41,905 bases of DNA, from NCBI GenBank assembly GCA_030157545.1, contig JAOAUN010000051.1, positions 1-41,905 on the forward strand. The letters are read 5' to 3'. The stretch's first letter is position 1. Every line of letters starts with the position of its first letter. Both the position numbers and the translations under genes were made by a program. Below are positions 18,880 to 28,777 of the stretch, in pieces. The notes beneath the pieces were generated by a model. The model was not told where the DNA came from, did not search any database, and saw nothing but the letters and a program-made list of their open reading frames with translations. The stretch is from Burkholderiaceae bacterium (GTDB taxonomy: Bacteria > Pseudomonadota > Gammaproteobacteria > Burkholderiales > Burkholderiaceae_D).

Positions 18880-18942
18880 ATGCAGTACACGCCCTTCCTG
18901 AAATCAAAGCGCTACCGCCCCACGCCCTATTATTTACTTTAG
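18880..18942 (+). CDS. Possible 20-codon leader ORF before trxB
   Basis: ATG at 18880 opens a 20-residue frame, MQYTPFLKSKRYRPTPYYLL, ending with TAG 9 bases before the trxB start. GGGCGGGA lies 9 bases upstream as a tolerable ribosome binding site. The peptide is basic with several Tyr and Pro residues and resembles nothing known to me. It could be a leader peptide or chance; an overlapping frame from ATG 18870 also runs into trxB. Confidence 0.2.
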   Translation: MQYTPFLKSKRYRPTPYYLL

Positions 18943-19905
<963 letters not shown>

Positions 19906-19928
19906 ACAGTAATGCAGCCGGATCAGCC

Positions 19929-20567
19929 ATGGCCGCTTCGCTCAAAAATTTCACCGACCTCAAAGGGCTTCAGGCGCAACTGAAGCTTGAGGAAGCGGCA
20001 CGCGCAGAAGCGGAGCGGCTGCGGCGTGAGCAAGCAGAAAAACGGGAACGGGAAGCGAATATTTTTCGCGCCAGTATAGGCGAAGTCAAGCCCATTGCCG
20101 GCTCGCCGCGCGTACTGGTGACCGAGCCGCGGCCCTTGCCGATTGCGCGCCAGCGTATCGCAGACGAAGAAGCGGCGCTGCAAGAGTCCTTGTCAGACGA
20201 CTTCAGCGTGGAAACGCTGATGGAAACGGATGAAGCCTTGAGTTATGCCCGCAACGGCATTGGCGCTGATGTGCTGAAAAAATTGCGGCGCGGCGAATGG
20301 GTCACACAAGCGCAACTTGATCTGCATGGGCTGCGCACAGATGAAGCACGCGAAGCGGTTGGCCAGTTTCTGCGCAATGCCATCAAGCAGGGCAAGCGCT
20401 GCGTGCGCATCATTCATGGCAAGGGTTTGGGCTCGGTGAATAAAGAGCCTGTGCTGAAAAACAAGGTACGCAACTGGCTGGTGCAGAAGGATGAAGTGAT
20501 GGCCTTCTGCCAGGCGCGGGCGGCGGATGGCGGGAGTGGTGCTTTGATGGTGCTGTTGAAGGGCTAA
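19929..20567 (+). CDS. Smr-domain protein
   Basis: A 212-residue protein of the stand-alone Smr (small MutS-related) family. The N-terminal third is a charged Glu/Arg-rich helix (about residues 15-45). The C-terminal Smr domain starts near residue 130 with LDLHGLRTDEAREAV and contains the HGKGLGS motif typical of this nuclease-like domain. E. coli homologues (SmrB) cleave mRNA at collided ribosomes; whether this one does is not shown here. It is co-oriented with trxB and its end is convergent with glnB across a palindrome. Confidence 0.88.
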   Translation: MAASLKNFTDLKGLQAQLKLEEAARAEAERLRREQAEKREREANIFRASIGEVKPIAGSPRVLVTEPRPLPIARQRIADEEAALQESLSDDFSVETLMETDEALSYARNGIGADVLKKLRRGEWVTQAQLDLHGLRTDEAREAVGQFLRNAIKQGKRCVRIIHGKGLGSVNKEPVLKNKVRNWLVQKDEVMAFCQARAADGGSGALMVLLKG

Positions 20568-20583
20568 GTGCCATTCAAAGCCG

Positions 20584-20621
20584 CTGGGCTCCAGAGAAAT
20601 CCGGAGAAAGCTGGAACCCAG
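20584..20621. repeat. Palindrome between convergent smr and glnB
   Basis: CTGGGCTCCAG (20584-20594) pairs with CTGGAACCCAG (20611-20621) with one mismatch around a 16-base loop. On the minus strand the unit begins CACTGGGTTCC, similar to the start of the larger element at 23825 (CACTGGGTCC). It may act as a two-way terminator, but there is no clear T tract. Confidence 0.65.
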
Positions 20622-20634
20622 TGTTTCTACTCCA

Positions 20635-21000
<366 letters not shown>

Positions 21001-21018
21001 TTAAATAGGGATAGCGTG

Positions 21019-22632
21019 TTATTCACGAAATTTTGATGTGATCGGGTAGCGCCAGTCACGGCCGAATGCGCGGTGTGTCACGCGCACGCCAACAGGCGAC
21101 TGACGCCGTTTGTATTCATTGATCTTGATGAGTCTGGTAATGCGGTCCACGTCTTCTTTACGATAACCTGCCGCCAGCAGTTCTGCAATGCCCCGCCCTT
21201 CTTCCATATACAGCTGCATGATACCGTCCAATACTTCATAAGGCGGCAGCGAATCCTGATCGGTCTGGTCGGGCCGCAACTCGGCCGACGGCGCACGCGT
21301 CAGGATGCGCTCGGGGATCACGGCGGCAATACTGTTCCGGTACGCACAGAGCCGGTAAACCAGGGTCTTGGCAATATCTTTAATGACCGCAAAGCCGCCC
21401 GCCATGTCGCCATACAGCGTGCAATAGCCGACTGCCATTTCACTTTTGTTACCGGTGGTAAGGACAATAGAGCCGGTCTTGTTCGATAAGGCCATCAGCA
21501 TGGTGCCGCGTATGCGCGCCTGCAGGTTTTCTTCGGTGGCGTCTTCCGGCAAGCCGGCAAATTCGAAGTTCAATGCATTGCGGAAGGAATCAAAACATTC
21601 GCTAATGGGAATCTCGTCATAGCGCACGCCAACACGCTTGACCATGTCACGCGAATCGACCCATGAAATCTCTGCGGTATACGGCGACGGCATCATGACG
21701 GTGCGCACTTTATCTGCACCCAAGGCGTCAACCGCAATCACCAGCGTCAAAGCTGAATCAACGCCGCCCGACATGCCGATGATGGCGCCCGGAAAACCAT
21801 TCTTGCCCACGTAGTCGCGCACGCCGAGCACGAGGGCTGCATACACTTGCGCTTCGAGCGACAGTGCCGCTGGTAATGGTTGCGGCTGCGGCCTAGCATC
21901 GTCGAAGGCCACGACCATCAGGTCTTCATCAAAATGCCTGAGCTGGTTGGTGATCTGGCCGCTGGCGTCCATGACAAAGGAATAGCCGTCAAAGACCAGT
22001 TCATCTTGTGCGCCGACCAGATTCGCATAGACCAGCACCAGACCCTGCGCGGCCACATGCGCACGCATGACGTCGAGCCGCTGCTGTTGCTTGTTCATGT
22101 GATACGGCGATGCATTCGGCACCAGCAGTACCTGCGCACCGGCCGCGCGCGCCTTGGCCGGCATGTCCGCATACCAGGTGTCTTCACAAATATTGATGGC
22201 AAAGCGCACACCCTTGACGTCAAAAGTGCAGGCCTCGTCTGCCGAAGTGAAATAGCGCTTCTCGTCAAAGACGGTGTAGTTGGGCAGCGCATGTTTACGG
22301 TAAGTCGCCATCACGCGTCCGTTGCACAGCACCGAAGCGGCATTGAAATAGGCGCCGCCTTGCTCCAGTGGATGACCGACAATCACATGCAAGTCTTGCA
22401 GCGGCGCGAGCGTAGCGGCCAAGGCCTGCAACGCTTCGGAAGATTTTGCGTAAAATGAACGGCGCAGCAACAGGTCTTCTGGCGGATAGCCGACCAGCGA
22501 GAGTTCTGGCGTGACGACGATATCAGCCCCCTGCTCTGCAGCGCGGCGTGCATAGTCCGCAATCCTGATGCTGTTTCCGCTCAGGTCACCGACCGTACTA
22601 TTTATCTGGGCAATTGCAACATTTACTGTCAT
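21019..22632 (-). CDS. nadE: Glutamine-dependent NAD+ synthetase
   Basis: A 537-residue two-domain enzyme that makes NAD+ from nicotinate adenine dinucleotide. The N-terminal nitrilase-type glutaminase has the Glu43-Lys113-Cys149 triad (TPELSLVGYPPEDLL, YRKHALPNY, NICEDTW). The C-terminal synthetase carries the ATP loop SGGVDSAL near residue 285 and the LTTGNKSEMAVGYCTLYGD segment. The start MTVNVAIAQINSTVGDLSGN fits the family; the open frame upstream lies inside the divergent gene. No clear ribosome binding site precedes it. glnB follows on the same strand. Confidence 0.95.
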   Translation of the reverse strand: MTVNVAIAQINSTVGDLSGNSIRIADYARRAAEQGADIVVTPELSLVGYPPEDLLLRRSFYAKSSEALQALAATLAPLQDLHVIVGHPLEQGGAYFNAASVLCNGRVMATYRKHALPNYTVFDEKRYFTSADEACTFDVKGVRFAINICEDTWYADMPAKARAAGAQVLLVPNASPYHMNKQQQRLDVMRAHVAAQGLVLVYANLVGAQDELVFDGYSFVMDASGQITNQLRHFDEDLMVVAFDDARPQPQPLPAALSLEAQVYAALVLGVRDYVGKNGFPGAIIGMSGGVDSALTLVIAVDALGADKVRTVMMPSPYTAEISWVDSRDMVKRVGVRYDEIPISECFDSFRNALNFEFAGLPEDATEENLQARIRGTMLMALSNKTGSIVLTTGNKSEMAVGYCTLYGDMAGGFAVIKDIAKTLVYRLCAYRNSIAAVIPERILTRAPSAELRPDQTDQDSLPPYEVLDGIMQLYMEEGRGIAELLAAGYRKEDVDRITRLIKINEYKRRQSPVGVRVTHRAFGRDWRYPITSKFRE

Positions 22633-22635
22633 AGC

Positions 22636-23820
22636 ATGAGGCCGACTCTGCAAAACCAGAATTATCGCACGCGCATCGTGTCTTCCCTGTCCGAGGTTGG
22701 CCAGCCCGCATGGGACACGCTGGTAGCCATGCAGGCGGACGCCAATCCCTTCCTGTCTTTTTCCTTTTTGCATGCGCTGCACGAGTCTGGCAGCGCCAGT
22801 GTCGAGTCCGGCTGGCAGCCGCAATATCTGACCTTATGGCAGGACACTGAGCTAACAACTGAGCTGACAGCCGCACTGCCGCTCTATGCGAAGTTTCATT
22901 CGTATGGCGAGTATGTATTCGACTGGGCCTGGGCTGACGCTTACCAGCGCAACGGCCTCGACTACTACCCGAAACTGTTGTCAGCAATTCCGTTCACGCC
23001 TGTCACCGGCGACAGGCTGCTGGCTCGCGATGAGGCTGCGCGCGCCGCACTCGTCACTGCACTGCAAGAACTGCAAAAGAACAACAACTTGTCTTCTACG
23101 CACATCCTGTATCCACCGCAGCAGCAGGCGCAGTTGCTTGAAGATGCAGGATTTTTACTGCGCAGCGGCGTGCAATTTCACTGGCAAAATGCAGGCTATG
23201 CCGACTTTGCGCAGTTTCTCTCCACACTTGAGCAAAAGAAGCGCAAAAACATTCGCGCGGAGCGGCGCAAGGTGGCAGATGCCGGCATACGCTTTCGTCA
23301 GGTGCGCGGCACCGACGCGAATGAAGCTGACTGGCATTTCTTCAAGCGCTGCTATGACCACACTTACCGCGCGCATCATTCAACGCCGTATCTGAACCTG
23401 GATTTCTTTCTGCGTATTGCGCAGACCATGCCGGAAAACTTATTGCTGGTGGTAGCCGAGCGGGACGGCAAACCGATTGCGTCGTCGCTGCTCGTCTATG
23501 ACCAGCACGCGCTGTATGGCCGCTATTGGGGCGCACTCGAGCAGCATGATTGCCTGCATTTCGAAACAGCGTATTACCAGCCGCTGGAGTTTTGTATTGC
23601 TGAGGGTATCCCGTATTTCGAAGGCGGCGCGCAGGGCGAACACAAGATGGCGCGCGGCTTTTTGCCACAGCAAACCTGGTCGGCGCACTGGCTCGCGCAC
23701 CCTTCTTTTGCCGATGCGATCGAACGTTTTCTGGAACGTGAAGGAGAAGGGATTTCTTCTTACATTGACGAGCTTAATGAACGCAATCCGTTCAAGGCTG
23801 CGGGGAAGTTTTCTGGGTAG
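22636..23820 (+). CDS. FemAB-like / GNAT-type N-acyltransferase (former DUF482)
   Basis: A 394-residue member of the FemAB_like family (formerly DUF482), annotated elsewhere as GNAT N-acetyltransferase or peptidoglycan-related. Recognisable segments are NPFLSFSFLHALHESGS near residue 37, FHSYGEYVFDWAWADAYQRN near 90, the Lys/Arg-rich KKRKNIRAERRKV near 205, and YFEGGAQGEHKMARGFLPQ near 335. Acyl-CoA or aminoacyl-tRNA substrate is not predictable. The start codon is only 3 bases from that of nadE on the other strand, and no ribosome binding site is visible. The N-terminal family similarity begins around residue 12, which supports this start. Confidence 0.82.
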   Translation: MRPTLQNQNYRTRIVSSLSEVGQPAWDTLVAMQADANPFLSFSFLHALHESGSASVESGWQPQYLTLWQDTELTTELTAALPLYAKFHSYGEYVFDWAWADAYQRNGLDYYPKLLSAIPFTPVTGDRLLARDEAARAALVTALQELQKNNNLSSTHILYPPQQQAQLLEDAGFLLRSGVQFHWQNAGYADFAQFLSTLEQKKRKNIRAERRKVADAGIRFRQVRGTDANEADWHFFKRCYDHTYRAHHSTPYLNLDFFLRIAQTMPENLLLVVAERDGKPIASSLLVYDQHALYGRYWGALEQHDCLHFETAYYQPLEFCIAEGIPYFEGGAQGEHKMARGFLPQQTWSAHWLAHPSFADAIERFLEREGEGISSYIDELNERNPFKAAGKFSG

Positions 23821-23824
23821 CGAA

Positions 23825-23927
23825 CAAAGTCACTGGGTCCTGATTTTCATCAGGACGACGGTAGTAGTGTGGAGACCGTCTCAAACTCTACCGTCATCCC
23901 GATGAAAATCGGGATCCAGTGTCTTTG
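23825..23927. repeat. Large palindromic element with 40-base arms (REP/MITE-like)
   Basis: The left arm (23825-23864) and the reverse complement of the right arm (23888-23927) match at 35 of 40 positions around a 23-base centre. Each arm contains its own smaller palindrome (TCCTGATTTTCATCAGGA and CCCGATGAAAATCGGG), so the folded form would be branched. It sits between the convergent ends of the FemAB-like gene and ppa. Palindromes of this general pattern are widespread intergenic repeats in betaproteobacteria; membership of a named family was not checked. Confidence 0.8.
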
Positions 23928-23936
23928 CTTTAAAAC

Positions 23937-24485
23937 TTAAAAATTAGGCTTGCTGGCTGCTGCTTTGTAGTTCTCAACGCCAGACATGATTTCAGCGCGC
24001 GCATCATCCGGACCATACCAGCCGTCGACCTTGACCCACTTGCCCGGCTCCAGATCTTTGTAATGTTCAAAGAAATGCTGGATCTGCTGCAGGCGCAGGT
24101 CGTTCAGGTCTTCCGGCTTTTGCCAGTGCGTATAGATCGACAACACTTTATCAACCGGCACGGCCAATACTTTGGCATCCTGGCCGCCGTCATCTTCCAT
24201 CTTCAAGACGCCGATAGGACGGCAGCGTACAACAACCCCGGGAATCAGCGGGAACGGGGTAATGACCAGCACGTCAACCGGATCGCCATCGCCGGCGATG
24301 GTATGCGGCACGTAGCCGTAGTTGCATGGGTAATGCATGGCAGTGCCCATGAAGCGGTCTACAAAAATCGCGCCGGATTCTTTGTCGACTTCATATTTGA
24401 TCGGATCGGCGTTCATCGGGATTTCGATGACCACATTAAAATCGTTCGGCAAGTCACGGCCGGCTGGCACTTTGTTCAAGCTCAT
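23937..24485 (-). CDS. ppa: Inorganic pyrophosphatase (family I)
   Basis: A 182-residue soluble enzyme hydrolysing pyrophosphate and so driving biosynthesis. The signature DGDPVDVLV places metal ligands at Asp66, Asp68 and Asp71. The N-terminal [10 protein letters not shown] and [15 protein letters not shown] and the [11 protein letters not shown] segment are characteristic. A possible -10 element lies at 24525-24530. It stands alone between hemY, same strand upstream, and the large palindrome. Confidence 0.95.
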   Translation of the reverse strand: MSLNKVPAGRDLPNDFNVVIEIPMNADPIKYEVDKESGAIFVDRFMGTAMHYPCNYGYVPHTIAGDGDPVDVLVITPFPLIPGVVVRCRPIGVLKMEDDGGQDAKVLAVPVDKVLSIYTHWQKPEDLNDLRLQQIQHFFEHYKDLEPGKWVKVDGWYGPDDARAEIMSGVENYKAAASKPNF

Positions 24486-24524
24486 CAGGTTCTCTCAAGA
24501 GATAACAAAAAAATAAAACGTCGC

Positions 24525-24530
24525 ATTATA
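24525..24530 (-). promoter_or_regulatory. Candidate -10 element (TATAAT) for ppa
   Basis: The minus strand reads TATAAT here, about 40 bases before the ppa start codon and inside the 85-base gap after hemY. No good -35 hexamer is seen at the expected spacing. Confidence 0.4.
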
Positions 24531-24570
24531 ACGGTCCAAGCTTTCCGCTAACTGACACATACGTCGAAGC

Positions 24571-25785
24571 TTAGATTTTGCTCAGGCGCGGCAAAGTCGT
24601 AATTGCGCACTGCCGGTAATGCGAAGCAGCCTGCTCCGGCTGGTCAAGCGCTTCATGCAGCTGCGCCAGTTGCAAATGCGCCTGCTGCACGGTGCTGCGC
24701 TCGCTGGCATCCGTCAGCGCCTGTTCCAGATAACGCTGCGCCTTGCCCCATAACTTTTGCTTCAGGCAGAGCACACCAAGGGTCAGCGCCAGTTCGGCGT
24801 CGTTTGGCCGTTCTTTCATCCAGTTCTCGCCGTATTCCACCTGCGCCAGCAGCGTGGCCGAGCCTTCGCTGGCTGCGCAATTGCGGTAGGCGCGTAGCAG
24901 GCTGGCATCCCATTGCGTCGTCAGCGCTTTTTCGCAAATGGCAGCGGCTTCCTGCTGCTGCCCTAACGCCATGAAGGTTTGCGCAGCGCATACGGCCACT
25001 GCCGGGCTGACGCGATCCACCGTTGGGATCGTCGACCACAAGGCTTTCAAGGTCTGCACATCGTGACCGGCTGCAGGCAACAAATCTTCGTAGGCCAGAT
25101 CGCGCAAGCGTCGCGACAGCGTAGGGTGCAAGGCGCTGCGCTTGTCGAGCAGGCGTACCAGACGCAGCACTTCCTGCCAGTTGCGTGCGTTCTGGTTTAT
25201 GCGCAGAGCCAGACGCAATGCGTGCAGATGGCGGATGCCGCTGGCGTTGAGTTCCTGCCATGCGACGAGTGCAGCATCGCCTTCCTTGTTGTCGTCACCC
25301 AGTAATTCAATGGTCGTCATCAGGCGCGCCGTGCGCAGGCCATGGTCTTGCTCGGCCTGTTGCAGCCATGCGTCGCGCCGTGCTGGTTGCAGCAAACGGT
25401 GCGCAGCGCGCGCGCCGATCAGCGAAGCCAGTCCTGCATTGGCTGGCAGCTGAGCTGCGCGGTTGGAAGATTTTTCTGCCTGACCGAAGCGGCCTTCAAG
25501 AAAAGCCTTGAGCGCTTCATGCAGTGCGCGGTTGGAATCGCGTTGCTGCTTGGCGGCGCGATATTGCTCAACGCGCGCCGGCATTTGCAGCGTGGCGCGC
25601 AAGGTGTTGACTATGGCATACAGCACAAGAAACAGCGCTACCAGCAAGATGATGAAAAAATTCAGCGACAAATCGACCCGGAATGGCGGATAAAACAGCA
25701 CGACATTGCCGGGGTTGAAGCGCGCCAGCACCGCCAGCCCGATAGCGGCGGCGAAGAGGGAAAATAGCCAGAGAAAAAAACGCAT
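24571..25785 (-). CDS. hemY: HemY protein (membrane-anchored TPR protein of haem operon)
   Basis: A 404-residue inner-membrane protein of the proteobacterial HemY_N family, distinct from the Bacillus protoporphyrinogen oxidase of the same name. Two N-terminal membrane helices (about residues 3-20 and 40-60) flank the conserved NPGNVVLFYPPFRVDLS segment. The rest is alpha-helical with tetratricopeptide-like repeats, for example NDAELALTLGVLCLKQKLWG near 335. Its exact role is unsettled; position after hemC, hemD and hemX links it to tetrapyrrole synthesis. It begins 12 bases after hemX. Confidence 0.9.
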   Translation of the reverse strand: MRFFLWLFSLFAAAIGLAVLARFNPGNVVLFYPPFRVDLSLNFFIILLVALFLVLYAIVNTLRATLQMPARVEQYRAAKQQRDSNRALHEALKAFLEGRFGQAEKSSNRAAQLPANAGLASLIGARAAHRLLQPARRDAWLQQAEQDHGLRTARLMTTIELLGDDNKEGDAALVAWQELNASGIRHLHALRLALRINQNARNWQEVLRLVRLLDKRSALHPTLSRRLRDLAYEDLLPAAGHDVQTLKALWSTIPTVDRVSPAVAVCAAQTFMALGQQQEAAAICEKALTTQWDASLLRAYRNCAASEGSATLLAQVEYGENWMKERPNDAELALTLGVLCLKQKLWGKAQRYLEQALTDASERSTVQQAHLQLAQLHEALDQPEQAASHYRQCAITTLPRLSKI

Positions 25786-25797
25786 GGGATTCGGTGC

Positions 25798-26940
25798 TCA
25801 GGGCCGCGGGCGCGTATTGCGAACGGCGTTCAGGCTATTGGCCAATGTCGGCATTTCAATCGAGAGCAAACTGCCCTGCAATTGCTTGAGTAGTTCCTGC
25901 GCCGACTGGGTCTGCTTGGCACGGGTATCAAAGTAGCGATGCAATGCGCGTTCGGCTTCAATAAGGTCACTACGGAAAGCGGCATCATTGCGCGACAACA
26001 AAGCCAGTCGCGCATTCAACAGGCGCAGCTTGAGGTTTTCACGTGCGAAGAAGGCTTCACCGGGCGACAGCAGCAATGCTTCGGGGGTAGCGACCGAGCG
26101 CACTTGTACCAGTTGGCGCAGTTCATTCCACATGTCGCTGCTCCAGCTATTCCAGCGATCCTGTATCACGCTGCGCCAATCGTCGGCTGAACTGGTTTTT
26201 TGCGGCGCGTCTTTAGCGGGTGTCAGACGGCTTTTCGGCGCTGGCGCTACCAGTCCCGGTTTTTCATCAGACAGCAGCGGCATGCTGTCGATCTGCGTAA
26301 CCAGCGTATCGAGCCGAACGGCTATGCCGGCCAGGTCCACGCTAGGCAGACTTTTCAGATTGTCGATGTCTTTGGCAATCGCGCGGCGGATGGCGATGAA
26401 TTGCGGCCGGTCAGTGCGGGTCAGGCGAGCATCGGCATTTTGCAGAGCGATCAGTGCGCCGCGCACGTTGCCGGCCAATTGCAATTGCTGGCTCGCTGTT
26501 GACAGCACTTGTTCAACTTCGGCCAGCGCCCAGTCATCGCGGTTCTTGGCCAGATCCTGATACAGCTGCTCAAGCGCGAGCTGCTGGCCTTGTGACTCAA
26601 TCTGACGCGCTTCAAGTACGGCTACTTTGGCTTGCAAGTGCTTGACTTCATCATCCACGCGGCTGGCAATCAGCTTGGTCTGGCTGTTAGCGTTGTCACC
26701 GCTTTGCAGGCGCTGCGCGAGTTCGCGGCGCAGGTCGGAATTATCTGTGCGCGCGCTCCACCATTGCAGCGCAAGCAAAAACGCGAGCAGGCTGATCACT
26801 ATTTTCTGGCGCCCATTGCCCTCGAGGAGTTGACCGGGCCATTGCGGACGCCAGGCACGCCAGACTGGCGCAGCAGGTTTCTGTGCCGGCTGTTCGGGCG
26901 GGATGTTTTCGGAAGCGGGAGGTGTAGGCAAATCTGTCAT
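25798..26940 (-). CDS. hemX: HemX family protein (putative uroporphyrinogen-III C-methyltransferase-like)
   Basis: A 380-residue membrane protein. A Pro-rich cytoplasmic N-terminus is followed by one membrane helix (about residues 46-62, IVISLLAFLLALQWWS) and a coiled-coil region. The C-terminal HemX domain (pfam04375 type) includes an WRSVIQDRWNSWSSDMWNEL-like Trp-rich stretch near 265. The methyltransferase name is historical and no SAM-binding motif is visible. The start at 26940 overlaps the hemD stop (ATGA), and hemY follows 12 bases later. Confidence 0.9.
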   Translation of the reverse strand: MTDLPTPPASENIPPEQPAQKPAAPVWRAWRPQWPGQLLEGNGRQKIVISLLAFLLALQWWSARTDNSDLRRELAQRLQSGDNANSQTKLIASRVDDEVKHLQAKVAVLEARQIESQGQQLALEQLYQDLAKNRDDWALAEVEQVLSTASQQLQLAGNVRGALIALQNADARLTRTDRPQFIAIRRAIAKDIDNLKSLPSVDLAGIAVRLDTLVTQIDSMPLLSDEKPGLVAPAPKSRLTPAKDAPQKTSSADDWRSVIQDRWNSWSSDMWNELRQLVQVRSVATPEALLLSPGEAFFARENLKLRLLNARLALLSRNDAAFRSDLIEAERALHRYFDTRAKQTQSAQELLKQLQGSLLSIEMPTLANSLNAVRNTRPRP

Positions 26941-27707
26941 GGTCGTGATTGTATCGCGGCACACAGCGCATCGTCACCGGAACCGGTCTGGATAATATGT
27001 TGAAAACCGAGTGAACGGGCAGTCTGGCTGATGCGCTCATGCGGAATGATCAGTTTTTTTTGCAGCATGGCAGTCCAGCCGCCAATGCCAGCAGCTTGTT
27101 GCACCATGTCTTGCAAAAAGCGCAAGGCTTCCGAACTGGTGATAACCCAGTCGTTATCTTGCTGCAGCAATGCCTCCAGTGCAGCCACACGCTCGGCAGT
27201 CAATGCAGGCGCAAGCCGCCGGTAGGCTGCGATTTGTTCAACGATGATGCCGGCGGCGCGCAGCCGGTCGGCCAGCAGTTCACGACCGGTTTCAGCGCGC
27301 ACGATCAATACTTTTTTGCCGCGCAGCGCTTCCAAGTCCAGTTCCGGCAACAGAGTCTCAGAGTCAGTGCGGTGCGGATCGCGCGGGCTGATGATAGTCG
27401 CAGTGGCATCCGTCACGCCGTGCTGTGCCAGCGCCAACCTGCTGCCGGCACCGACTACGGCCGCTGTGACAGCGCTCGGCCAGGCCGCTATGTGGGCAAA
27501 GGCTGCATGAACGGCATTCGGGCTGACAAAAGCAAGCATTGCATAGTCTGTGAGCCGCGCCAGTACCGCTTGCAGCGCACGAGTGTCGGGCAGCGGCTGA
27601 ATATCAAGCAAAGGAAAAATTTGCGCAACAATGCCACGCGCGGCGAGGCGCGCAGCGAATGGGCCGGCCTGTGCTGCCGGCCGCGTCAGGACAACAGGTT
27701 TAGGCAT
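26937..27707 (-). CDS. hemD: Uroporphyrinogen-III synthase
   Basis: A 256-residue cytosolic enzyme that closes hydroxymethylbilane with inversion of ring D. The family diverges strongly; supporting features are the N-terminal [27 protein letters not shown] near residue 75, and the C-terminal [12 protein letters not shown] and [14 protein letters not shown]. The ATG at 27707 overlaps the end of hemC by 8 bases, and the gene overlaps hemX at its own end, so hemC-hemD-hemX look translationally coupled. Confidence 0.92.
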   Translation of the reverse strand: MPKPVVLTRPAAQAGPFAARLAARGIVAQIFPLLDIQPLPDTRALQAVLARLTDYAMLAFVSPNAVHAAFAHIAAWPSAVTAAVVGAGSRLALAQHGVTDATATIISPRDPHRTDSETLLPELDLEALRGKKVLIVRAETGRELLADRLRAAGIIVEQIAAYRRLAPALTAERVAALEALLQQDNDWVITSSEALRFLQDMVQQAAGIGGWTAMLQKKLIIPHERISQTARSLGFQHIIQTGSGDDALCAAIQSRP

Positions 27708-28641
27708 CCACCTGACAGGCTGCAAGTATGGCTGTGGCGTCAAGCGCATGCAGCTCAAGTGCTACGGCGCGCCCGAGCGCTTCCGGATCGGGGGCGGCAC
27801 CGCTCACTTCTGCCTGCGCAATGCGCTTGCCGTCGGGCGTGGCAACCATCGCACGCAGGCGCATGGTGCCGGCTTCGACGGTGGCAAAGGCTGCCAGCGG
27901 TATCTGGCAGCTGCCACCGAAAGTCTTCGACAAGGTGCGTTCGGCACGCACGGCGTGCTCGGTGTCAGGGTGATTAAGGGGGGCCAACAAGGCGCGCAGG
28001 TCATCGCGACCGGACAGGATTTCAATAGCCATTGCGCCCTGACCCGGAGCCGGCAGGCTCTGTTCCGGCTCTATGCAGGCGCGTATACGGCTCGTCAGAC
28101 CGAGCCGCTTGAGGCCGGCAGCAGCCAGAATAATGGCGGCGTATTCACCGCGGTCAAGCTTGGCCAGGCGCGTGTCGAGGTTGCCGCGCAAAGGCTGGAT
28201 GACCAGCTGCGGGAAGCGCGCCGCGATCAAGGCCTGACGGCGCAGACTGCTGGTGCCGACCACAGCACCGGCCGGCAAATCGGCAAGACTTGCATAGTCG
28301 TTCGAGACAAAAGCATCGCGCGGGTCTTCGCGCTCCAGCACGGCGGCCAGCTCGAAGCCCTCGGGCAATTCCATCGGCACATCCTTGAGCGAATGCACGG
28401 CCAGATCGGCGTGGCCGTCTTGCATGGCGACTTCTAGTTCTTTAACGAACAGACCCTTGCCGCCGACCTTGGAAAGGGTGCGATCAAGGATTTGATCACC
28501 ACGGGTGGTCATTCCCAGTATTTCAACAGTGCTGTGCGGATATAATTCAAGCAAGCGTGCACGAACGTTTTCTGCCTGCCACATGGCGAGACGGCTCTCG
28601 CGCGAGGCAATGACCAATTTTCCGGAAAATGATGCGTTCAA
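27700..28641 (-). CDS. hemC: Hydroxymethylbilane synthase (porphobilinogen deaminase)
   Basis: A 313-residue enzyme that polymerises four porphobilinogens. [19 protein letters not shown] opens the protein, [20 protein letters not shown] and [11 protein letters not shown] follow, and Cys245 in [11 protein letters not shown] carries the dipyrromethane cofactor. No ATG lies at the expected place. A TTG at 28641 preceded by AGAGAG (6-base spacing) gives the standard 313-residue length. A GTG at 28698 would add 19 residues of no family similarity. It is divergent from ppc. Confidence 0.92.
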   Translation of the reverse strand: MNASFSGKLVIASRESRLAMWQAENVRARLLELYPHSTVEILGMTTRGDQILDRTLSKVGGKGLFVKELEVAMQDGHADLAVHSLKDVPMELPEGFELAAVLEREDPRDAFVSNDYASLADLPAGAVVGTSSLRRQALIAARFPQLVIQPLRGNLDTRLAKLDRGEYAAIILAAAGLKRLGLTSRIRACIEPEQSLPAPGQGAMAIEILSGRDDLRALLAPLNHPDTEHAVRAERTLSKTFGGSCQIPLAAFATVEAGTMRLRAMVATPDGKRIAQAEVSGAAPDPEALGRAVALELHALDATAILAACQVDA

Positions 28642-28777
28642 GGCTGGCTCTCTAAAATCAGGGTCGGGATGACGCAGCGTAAACAGCTGGTCATGCACTA
28701 AAAATTGAGCGGATTTTATCACGCGCTCCCATGTGTAATCTGGCCACAAGCCAGTCACACGAACTGTAATTAGCTGA

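Noticed and set aside
22633..22824. N-terminal extension of NadE by 64 residues
   Set aside because: It lies in the opposing gene and has no similarity to the nitrilase domain, which starts at MTVNVAIAQ.
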